Assembly (NCBI GenBank): GCA_035252155.1
Contig: DATFDL010000493.1
Location: 1-5,820 of the forward strand
DNA: 5,820 nucleotides
Reading direction: 5' to 3'
Origin: JAICLL01 sp035252155
GTDB lineage: Bacteria; Planctomycetota; Planctomycetia; Pirellulales; JAICIG01
The notes below the pieces were generated by a model that did no database searches, was not told the origin of the DNA, and worked only from the letters and a program-made list of their open reading frames with translations. This document shows positions 1 through 4,821 of this stretch, one piece after another; position 1 is the stretch's first letter; every line of letters starts with the position of its first letter. A program made the position numbers and the translations under genes.

Positions 1-4
1 GTGA

Positions 5-66
5 ACGGAGGATGGCCTTCCAGGCCGTCGACGCGTTGGGTGACGGCCTGGAAGGCCATCCTTCGT
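5..66. repeat. Composite inverted repeat, family A (paired hairpins)
   Basis: Arms 9-29 and 42-62 are perfect 21-base reverse complements. Pairing extends to 5-66 with one G-T step (8/63), leaving a 12-base spacer at 30-41. Each arm is itself nearly self-complementary: GGCCT (14-18) pairs with AGGCC (22-26) around TCC, and GGCCT (45-49) pairs with AGGCC (53-57) around GGA. The element can therefore form one long hairpin or two short ones in inverted orientation. GGAG (7-10) directly precedes the left hairpin. No T-run follows, so a classical intrinsic terminator is not supported, although it could end or stabilise a transcript arriving from the left. The remaining leader, 67-103, shows no clear promoter and no Shine-Dalgarno sequence. 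Confidence 0.85.
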
Positions 67-103
67 CGCGGAATGACCATCGCGGAATTGACATCTTCAT
101 CCC

Positions 104-1096
104 ATGAACCTCGCTAACCAAACAGTGCTGGTGACGGGCGGATGCGGGCTGATCGGATCGACCTTGATCGATCAGTTGCTGGCCGAAGACGATGTGGCCG
201 AAGTGCGCATCATCGACAATCTCAGCCGCGGCACGCTGGAAAACATAGGGGATGCCCTTCGGACCGGCCGAGTCGAGCTCTTCGAGTGCGACATCCGCGA
301 TTTCGCCTCGATCCGTCCGGCGTTCGAGGGCGTCGATGTGGTGTTCCACCAGGCCGCCTTGCGAATCACCGCCTGCGCTGCCCAGCCGCGCGAGTGCCAA
401 GAGGTGTTGATCGACGGCACATACAACGTGGTCGAGGCCTGCGTTGCGGCGGGAGTGCGGCGATTGGTGGCGGCCAGTTCGGCGTCAGTCTATGGGCTGG
501 CCGATCGATTCCCTACGCCCGAGGAAAATTCCACCGCGAACAATCGCACCTGGTACGGCGCGGCCAAAATCGCCAACGAGGCCCTCTATCGGGCGTTTCA
601 CGACATGCACGGACTCGATTATGTGGCCCTGCGGTACTTCAACGTCTATGGGCCGCGCATGGACACTCACGGCAAATACACCGAGGTACTCATCCGCTGG
701 CTCGACTGCCTCGAGCGCGGCGAGCGGCCGATAATCTTCGGCGATGGCCGGCAAACTATGGACTTTGTATACGTGGGCGACGTGGCTCAGGCGAATCGTC
801 TGGCGGCCGTCAGCGACGCTAGCGACGAGGTCTTCAACGTTGGCACCGGCCGAGAGACTAGCCTGAACGAACTTTACGACTTGCTCCTGACAGCGACGGG
901 GCGAGCAGGCCCCTCGCCCGAGCACTTGCCCGAACGCAGCGTGAATCCCGTCCGCCGCCGCCTGGCCGATGTTGGCAAAGCGAAACGCCTGCTGGGCTTC
1001 GAAGCCGACGTCGGATTGGAGGCAGGGTTGTGCAAGCTGGTTGACTGGCGCGAGCGAATGCGGAGTGCGGAATGCGGAGTGCGGAGTGTCGCATGA
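104..1096 (+). CDS. NAD-dependent epimerase/dehydratase (extended SDR, UDP-sugar 4-epimerase-like)
   Basis: This 330-residue protein is an extended short-chain dehydrogenase/reductase acting on a nucleotide sugar in the cytoplasm, most likely a 4-epimerase. The NAD-binding GxxGxxG lies at residues 12-18 (GGCGLIG), and D38 ends the second strand (IIDNLSRG) where it would hold the adenosine ribose. The catalytic set is S126, Y151 and K155 (SSASVYG, then YGAAK), with the Ser-Tyr spacing of 25 seen in GalE. YFNVYGPR (178-185) and the R/DFVYVGDVA block (216-228) are family hallmarks. The Asp-Glu pair typical of 4,6-dehydratases (STDEVYG) is absent, so I favour epimerase over dehydratase; the sugar is unknown. 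The start gives the normal N-terminus, but no Shine-Dalgarno is visible (TTCATCCC precedes the ATG). The last dozen residues (from MRSAECGVRSVA) are encoded by a tandem 7-mer repeat and are probably not part of the fold. The stop overlaps the next gene's start. Confidence 0.93.
   Translation: MNLANQTVLVTGGCGLIGSTLIDQLLAEDDVAEVRIIDNLSRGTLENIGDALRTGRVELFECDIRDFASIRPAFEGVDVVFHQAALRITACAAQPRECQEVLIDGTYNVVEACVAAGVRRLVAASSASVYGLADRFPTPEENSTANNRTWYGAAKIANEALYRAFHDMHGLDYVALRYFNVYGPRMDTHGKYTEVLIRWLDCLERGERPIIFGDGRQTMDFVYVGDVAQANRLAAVSDASDEVFNVGTGRETSLNELYDLLLTATGRAGPSPEHLPERSVNPVRRRLADVGKAKRLLGFEADVGLEAGLCKLVDWRERMRSAECGVRSVA
1059..1086. repeat. Tandem heptamer TGCGGA(G/A), four units, at gene junction
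   Basis: Four contiguous 7-base units, TGCGGAG, TGCGGAA, TGCGGAG and TGCGGAG, followed by a partial TG. The array is read in the first gene's frame as its C-terminal tail. Each GGAG is 6 bases upstream of an ATG (1062-1065 before 1072; 1083-1086 before 1093), so the array also looks like a ribosome-binding region for the second gene. Confidence 0.85.
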
Positions 1097-2292
1097 AGGT
1101 CGCACAGACACCGATCGACGACGCTGTCCGCGTCTCCGCGTCTCCGCGTCTCCCCCTCTCCGCGTCGGCCGCCATCCCTCTCACCCGCCCCACGATCGGC
1201 TCCGCGGAACTCGAAGCCGTCGCCGAGGTGCTCGCCAGCGGCTGGCTGACGCAGGGCGAGCGCGTGGCGGCGTTTGAGCGTGCGGTGGCCGATTATTGCG
1301 GAGCAAGGCATGCCGTGGCGACCAGTAGTTGCACGGCGGCGTTGCATATCGCGCTCGTGGCTTTGGGCGTGCGACCGGGTGACGAAGTGATCGTGCCATC
1401 GATGACATTCATCGCCACGGCGAACGCGGTGCGGTATTGCGGCGCCACGCCCGTCTTTGCGGAGATCGTACCGGAAACTTTTAATCTCGATCCCGCGGCC
1501 GCCGAGGCGGCAATCACACCGCGCACGAAGGCGATCTTGGTAGTCCATCAATTGGGGCTTCCGGCTGAATTGGACGCGTTCGACGACATCGCAAGTCGGC
1601 ATGGTGTGCATCTGATCGAAGACGCCGCGTGCGCGCTGGGCTCGCGGTACCGAGACCGCCCCATCGGCGGGCATGGCCATGCCTGCTGTTTTTCATTTCA
1701 CCCGCGCAAGGTGATCAGCACCGGCGAAGGCGGCATGGCGGTCACCGACGATGGCCGGCTGGCCGACAAACTGCGGCTGCTGCGCCAGCACGGCATGGAC
1801 GTCAGCGACCGCGAGCGTCATGGGGCGCGTGAACTAGTGACCGAAAGCTATCCCGTGTTCGGCTTCAACTATCGCTTGACTGACGTGCAGGCGGCCATCG
1901 GCCTGGTGCAAATGCAGCGGCTCGACGGGCTTTTGGAACAACGCAGAGCGATTGCTGAGATTTATAACCGACGGTTGGCCGATCATCCCTATTTGCTGAC
2001 GCCCGAAGCGCCGCCGCACGGCGTGCCGAACTATCAATCCTACGCGGTGCGGCTGACGGACGACGCTCCGCTGGGACGCGACGACGTGCTTCGCTGTCTC
2101 CGTCAGCGGGGCATTGTCGCCAAAGGTGGCGTGATGACCGTTCATCGCGAAGCGGCGTACGCGGGCCTGACACGCTGCGCATTACCGCGCACTGAGCGGG
2201 CCAGCGATCGCTCACTGCTGCTGCCGCTGTTTCCCGAAATGTCGGCCGACGACCAACAGCGGGTGTTGTCGGCATTAGCAGAGGTTTTATGA
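1093..2292 (+). CDS. DegT/DnrJ/EryC1/StrS family PLP-dependent sugar aminotransferase (copy 1)
   Basis: A fold-type I aminotransferase of 399 residues that would transfer an amino group, usually from glutamate, to a keto-sugar nucleotide. The PLP-binding lysine is K206 in SFHPRK followed by VISTGEGGM. The pyridine-nitrogen aspartate is D177 (LIEDAA), the phosphate-binding loop is TSSCTAAL near residues 77-84, and the ring-stacking aromatic is probably F105 (SMTFIATANA). GFNYRLTDVQAAIGLVQ and LPLFPEM are further family signatures. I chose ATG 1093 because it gives a coupled ATGA overlap with the epimerase stop and has GGAG 6 bases upstream; ATG 1072 (7 residues longer) has the same spacing and is possible. 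The conserved core begins at AIPLTRP, about residue 27; the preceding residues are largely encoded by an octamer DNA repeat. By eye, roughly half of aligned core residues match the second aminotransferase in this window. The substrate cannot be told from sequence. Confidence 0.94.
   Translation: MKVAQTPIDDAVRVSASPRLPLSASAAIPLTRPTIGSAELEAVAEVLASGWLTQGERVAAFERAVADYCGARHAVATSSCTAALHIALVALGVRPGDEVIVPSMTFIATANAVRYCGATPVFAEIVPETFNLDPAAAEAAITPRTKAILVVHQLGLPAELDAFDDIASRHGVHLIEDAACALGSRYRDRPIGGHGHACCFSFHPRKVISTGEGGMAVTDDGRLADKLRLLRQHGMDVSDRERHGARELVTESYPVFGFNYRLTDVQAAIGLVQMQRLDGLLEQRRAIAEIYNRRLADHPYLLTPEAPPHGVPNYQSYAVRLTDDAPLGRDDVLRCLRQRGIVAKGGVMTVHREAAYAGLTRCALPRTERASDRSLLLPLFPEMSADDQQRVLSALAEVL
1128..1166. 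repeat. Tandem octamer CCGCGTCT, about five units, inside a CDS start
   Basis: Three exact CCGCGTCT units (1128-1151), one degenerate CCCCCTCT (1152-1159) and a final CCGCGTC (1160-1166). It is translated as a Ser/Arg/Pro-rich stretch (RVSASPRLPLSASA) ahead of the conserved aminotransferase core. It lies 41 bases after the heptamer array, so two unrelated simple repeats sit side by side at this gene junction. Confidence 0.85.
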
Positions 2293-2294
2293 CG

Positions 2295-2371
2295 ATGTGG
2301 CACAGCCGCCCTCGGCTGTGACCCGGTCGCCAAAGGTGACCGCGAGACAGCCGAGGGCGGCTGTCCCACAT
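2295..2371. repeat. Three-hairpin inverted repeat, family B, copy 1 (REP/BIME-like)
   Basis: It begins 3 bases after the aminotransferase stop. Outer arms 2295-2319 and 2347-2371 are reverse complements at 24 of 25 positions. Each arm folds on itself: CACAGCCG (2301-2308) with CGGCTGTG (2313-2320) around CCCT, and GACAGCCG (2346-2353) with CGGCTGTC (2358-2365) around AGGG, both perfect 8-bp stems. GTGG (2297-2300) abuts the left stem and CCAC (2366-2369) abuts the right one. The spacer forms a third stem, CGGTCGCC (2324-2331) with GGTGACCG (2335-2342), 7 of 8 paired around AAA. No T-run follows. A second copy is at 4631-4708. The rest of the intergenic stretch, 2372-2430, shows nothing recognisable. 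Confidence 0.92.
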
Positions 2372-2430
2372 GGCCGCATTCACACCCGTGCGAAGCATAA
2401 CATGACCGCCCCGCCGACAGATGGAAGAGA

Positions 2431-2448
2431 AACGGAATAAATTCCGTT
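2431..2448. promoter_or_regulatory. Short palindrome just upstream of acyltransferase start
   Basis: AACGGAAT (2431-2438) and ATTCCGTT (2441-2448) are perfect 8-base reverse complements around a central AA. The site ends 8 bases before ATG 2457 and is AT-richer than its surroundings, so it could be a protein-binding operator or a small dispersed palindrome. If translation began at ATG 2421 it would lie inside the coding region. The function is inferred from symmetry and position alone. Confidence 0.35.
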
Positions 2449-2456
2449 CTACGATG

Positions 2457-3125
2457 ATGGATCAACCACTGTGGGTCATTTTTGGAGCGGGTGCGCAGGG
2501 CAGGATTACGCTCGAAGTGATCGCGGCGGCCCAGCCGCACGTCGATTGCTTGCTGGCCGATGACAATCCCGAGCTGGTGGGACAAACCTGCTGCGAACGC
2601 CCGATCATCGGACGCAGCGAGCTGACAAAGCTCGCGCGGTCGCACGAACAGCGCCTCATCGTGGCCATCGGACACAATCCGCAGCGGCTGAAAATCGCCC
2701 AGGAGCTGGCCGCGATGGGCCTTTCGTTCGCCACGGTTTCGCATCCTTCGGCCGTGGTGTCGCCCTCGGCCGAGATTGAATTGGGCTGCTTCATTGGTCC
2801 GCTGGCAATGGTCGGCTGTGGGGCGCGCGTCGGCCAACATACGATTATCAACAGTGGGGCGATCATCGAGCATGATTGCGCGATCGACGATGGCGCGTCG
2901 CTGTCGCCCGGCGTCCGGCTGGCAGGCCGCGTGCGCGTCGGGGTTGGGGCGTTCATTGGCACGGGCGCTGTTTTGAATCCGCGCGTGACGATCGGCGCGG
3001 GAGCGATCATCGGCGCAGGGTCGGTGGTCACACGCTCGATCGATCCCGGCATGGTCGCCTATGGTACGCCAGCCAAACCGATTCGACCGGTTGACGCTCA
3101 ACGTGACTGGCAAAAGTTGTTGTAG
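2457..3125 (+). CDS. NeuD/PglD-like sugar O/N-acyltransferase (left-handed beta-helix)
   Basis: This 222-residue protein resembles the sialic-acid NeuD / PglD acetyltransferases, which use acetyl-CoA to acylate an amino sugar or sialic-acid-like sugar. An N-terminal Rossmann-like domain (about residues 1-95) starts with VIFGAGAQGR. Hexapeptide repeats follow from about residue 97 (SAVVSPSAEIELGCFIGPLAMVGCGARVG and onward) to about 193 and form the left-handed helix. H139 in IIEHD matches the position of the catalytic histidine of this family. YGTPAKPIR (202-210) is the usual C-terminal CoA-site motif. I chose ATG 2457 because MDQPLWVIFGAGAQGR is the normal family N-terminus; ATG 2454 adds one residue, and ATG 2421 adds 12 residues unlike the family. 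None has a clear Shine-Dalgarno. Placed between two aminotransferases, it plausibly acylates the amino group one of them installs. Whether it acts on N or O is not visible. Confidence 0.92.
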   Translation: MDQPLWVIFGAGAQGRITLEVIAAAQPHVDCLLADDNPELVGQTCCERPIIGRSELTKLARSHEQRLIVAIGHNPQRLKIAQELAAMGLSFATVSHPSAVVSPSAEIELGCFIGPLAMVGCGARVGQHTIINSGAIIEHDCAIDDGASLSPGVRLAGRVRVGVGAFIGTGAVLNPRVTIGAGAIIGAGSVVTRSIDPGMVAYGTPAKPIRPVDAQRDWQKLL

Positions 3126-3162
3126 AGATCTGATCTCATGGAACCACACGCGAAATTCACCC

Positions 3163-3347
3163 GGGTGCCACGGCATCCGTCGCAGCGCAAGTGACATCGC
3201 TATGTGTCTAGGCGCAGCCGCTGCGACGGACGCCGTGCGGACCTTCCACTCCGCCCTTTTCTAGGTGTGGTGCTGCACGGCGTCCGCCGCGGCGATTGCG
3301 TCGCAACGGTCGATCTCACCAGCGCCGCGGCGGATGCCGTGGCACCC
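3163..3347. repeat. Large nested inverted repeat, family C (two inverted long hairpins)
   Basis: It fills most of the 263-base gap between the acyltransferase and the second aminotransferase. Outer arms 3163-3179 and 3331-3347 are perfect 17-base reverse complements, extendable to 3188/3322 with one G-T step and one mismatch. Two separate hairpins are also possible: left 3169-3187 with 3219-3237, and right 3276-3294 with 3323-3341, each 18 of 19 paired. The inner arms 3228-3238 and 3275-3285 are perfect complements too. The left and right hairpins are inverted copies of one another with compensated differences in the stem. The element begins GGGTGC and ends GCACCC. The flanks 3126-3162 and 3348-3374 show no promoter I would defend. 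Confidence 0.9.
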
Positions 3348-3375
3348 ACCAGTTGGCTTGCGGTGAAAATTTATG

Positions 3376-3380
3376 AGGAG
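3376..3380 (+). promoter_or_regulatory. Ribosome-binding site AGGAG
   Basis: AGGAG (extended GAGGAG from 3375) lies 8 bases before ATG 3389. It is the only textbook Shine-Dalgarno in the cluster and fixes the second aminotransferase's start. It also suggests that this gene is initiated independently, while the second gene appears coupled to the first. Confidence 0.85.
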
Positions 3381-3388
3381 TTTCCACG

Positions 3389-4591
3389 ATGAATGAGCTG
3401 GTGCTCGATCGATCCGCGGAAGAATCTGGCGATTCGACGGCCGAACTTTTCGACCACGTTCCCCTGGCGCGCCCCTGGCTCGGAGAAGAAGAAGCCGAGG
3501 CCGCGCGGCGCGTCATTCTATCGGGCTGGGTTAGCCAGGGACCAGTGACCGCCGAGTTCGAGCAGGCCCTGGCAAATACGATCGGCGCGGACCACGCCGC
3601 AGCCACGAACGCGGCGACCTCGGCTTTGCACCTGGCCCTGCTCGTCAGCGGGGTGCGGCCCGGCGACGAAGTGATCTGCCCCGCGACAACCTGCATGGCC
3701 ACGGCCAATGCCATCTGTCACGCCGGGGCCGAGCCGGTTTTTGCCGACGTCGATCCTGATACGTTTAATCTCGACCCCACGTCGGCCGAAGACCAGATCA
3801 GCGGCCGCACGCGGGCGATTCTGTTGGTTCACCAGATTGGATTGCCCGCCGATCTGAAAGCCTTCGAGTCGCTGGCCCGGTGCCGCGATCTGGCGCTGAT
3901 CGAGGACGCGGCGACGGCGCTGGGCGCGAAATACGCTGGCCGCTTTCTGGGCGCGCATGGCCGGCCGACCTGTTTCAGCTTCCATCCGCGCAAGATCATT
4001 ACGACGGGCGAGGGGGGCATGCTGGTCACCGGCTCAGCCGAACAAGCCGAGCGTGCTCGATCGCTGCGATCGACCGGTGCTTCGATTTCCGACTTCGACC
4101 GTCACCACGCCAAGGGCGTATTGCAGCAGGTCTATCATGAGGTCGGTTTCAACTACCGGCTGACCGACATTCAAGCGGCGATTGGCCTGGTGCAGCTACG
4201 GCGACTTGGGCAAATGCTCGCCGAGCGGAAGGCGCAGGCCGAGCGTTACCACCGTCTGCTCGCCGATGTGGACGAGGTGCAAATCCCGCATGTGCCGCCT
4301 GAGGCCGAGCCATGCTGGTCGTCGTATTGCATCAAATTGCGAGCGGCGGCCGCCGGTCATCGCGATGAACTGATCGTGCAACTGGCGGCTCGGGGCATCT
4401 CCTGCCGGCGCGGCATCGGGCCGCTTTATGCCGAGCCATTCTTCCGCAGCCACGAGCCTGGTCTCTATTTGCCTGGCAGCGAGGAAGTGGCCCGCAGCAC
4501 GCTCTTCTTGCCGATCTTTCCCGGCCTAACGGTCGAGCAGCAGGAGTCGGTGGTGGTGGCGCTCAAGGAGTCGTTGGTAGCCGTGCGTTGA
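3389..4591 (+). CDS. DegT/DnrJ/EryC1/StrS family PLP-dependent sugar aminotransferase (copy 2)
   Basis: A 400-residue fold-type I aminotransferase predicted to aminate a keto-sugar nucleotide. The internal-aldimine lysine is K202 (SFHPRK, then IITTGEGGM), the PLP-nitrogen aspartate is D173 (LIEDAA) and the phosphate loop is around ATNAATSAL (72-80). GFNYRLTDIQAAIGLVQ and LPIFPGL are conserved. The start is fixed by an AGGAG 8 bases upstream; residues 1-23 are a variable, acidic lead-in before VPLARP. It is a clear paralogue of the aminotransferase at 1093-2292: GVRPGDEVI, TFNLDP, VHQxGLPA and SFHPRK are shared, and about half of core residues match by eye. One difference is at the position where many family members have Phe or Trp stacking on the cofactor ring: here it is C102 (PATTCMATANA), against F in copy 1. 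The divergence suggests a different keto-sugar substrate rather than a recent duplicate. It is separated from the acyltransferase by a large repeat, so cotranscription is uncertain. Confidence 0.94.
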   Translation: MNELVLDRSAEESGDSTAELFDHVPLARPWLGEEEAEAARRVILSGWVSQGPVTAEFEQALANTIGADHAAATNAATSALHLALLVSGVRPGDEVICPATTCMATANAICHAGAEPVFADVDPDTFNLDPTSAEDQISGRTRAILLVHQIGLPADLKAFESLARCRDLALIEDAATALGAKYAGRFLGAHGRPTCFSFHPRKIITTGEGGMLVTGSAEQAERARSLRSTGASISDFDRHHAKGVLQQVYHEVGFNYRLTDIQAAIGLVQLRRLGQMLAERKAQAERYHRLLADVDEVQIPHVPPEAEPCWSSYCIKLRAAAAGHRDELIVQLAARGISCRRGIGPLYAEPFFRSHEPGLYLPGSEEVARSTLFLPIFPGLTVEQQESVVVALKESLVAVR

Positions 4592-4630
4592 CGAGGCGGC
4601 TGGTACAACAATGCGCGACGGGCGAAGGGC

Positions 4631-4708
4631 ATGTGGACCAGCCGCCCTCGGCTGGTTCCCGACGCCGACTGGCGTCGGCGAGCACAGCCGAGGGCGGCTA
4701 TGCCACAT
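4631..4708. repeat. Three-hairpin inverted repeat, family B, copy 2 (REP/BIME-like)
   Basis: This second copy of the 2295-2371 element lies in the gap between convergent genes. It keeps the ends ATGTGG (4631-4636) and CCACAT (4703-4708) and the cores AGCCG/CGGCT with loops CCCT (left) and AGGG (right). Left stem ACCAGCCG (4637-4644) pairs perfectly with CGGCTGGT (4649-4656). Right stem CACAGCCG (4683-4690) pairs with CGGCTATG (4695-4702) except for one C-A. The centre forms CCGACGCC (4659-4666) with GGCGTCGG (4671-4678), a perfect 8-bp stem that differs in sequence from copy 1. Neither strand has a T-run, so bidirectional termination is only a possibility. In the rest of this 230-base gap, 4592-4630 and 4709-4768 show nothing recognisable. 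Confidence 0.9.
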
Positions 4709-4768
4709 CCGGTTCGTGCAGTTGCCGATTTTGAATGTCAAAACCGATCAGAGGCCGCTGCGGCCACT

Positions 4769-4800
4769 CGCCTCTTCGCCCTGTCGCCTCCTCGCTCCGG
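4769..4800. repeat. Degenerate pyrimidine-rich octamer array
   Basis: Four 8-base steps each begin with CG: CGCCTCTT, CGCCCTGT, CGCCTCCT and CGCTCCGG. The period and composition resemble the CCGCGTCT array at 1128-1166, but the units are only loosely conserved. It lies about 20 bases beyond the propeller gene's stop, in non-coding DNA. Confidence 0.45.
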
Positions 4801-4821
4801 CGTCCGGCTGGAAAGCCTGAC

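Noticed and set aside
88..93. TTGACA resembling a -35 box before the epimerase gene
   Set aside because: It is only 10 bases from the ATG, and no -10-like hexamer lies at the right distance; such a promoter would start inside the coding region.
874..1680. Minus-strand open frame across the epimerase/aminotransferase junction
   Set aside because: It is antisense to two genes with intact catalytic motifs, and its own product shows no family features.
2295..2371. Family B hairpin as a rho-independent terminator
   Set aside because: The stems are strong, but no run of T follows on either strand.
3125..3137. GAGATC/GATCTC palindrome overlapping the acyltransferase stop
   Set aside because: Six-base arms around a single base are too short to separate from chance, and an RNA loop of one base is not workable.
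2142..3197. Long minus-strand open frame opposite the acyltransferase
   Set aside because: Its translation has no recognisable motif and is low-complexity Arg/Asp/His-rich; it runs across a repeat and the well-supported acyltransferase, as expected of an antisense shadow in GC-rich DNA.
5..3347. Repeats as a CRISPR array
   Set aside because: The repeats are inverted pairs of different families with no regular direct repeat and spacer pattern, and no cas gene is present.
3204..3392. Small forward open frame in the gap before the second aminotransferase
   Set aside because: It lies within the family C palindrome, lacks a ribosome-binding site and shows no protein-like conservation features.
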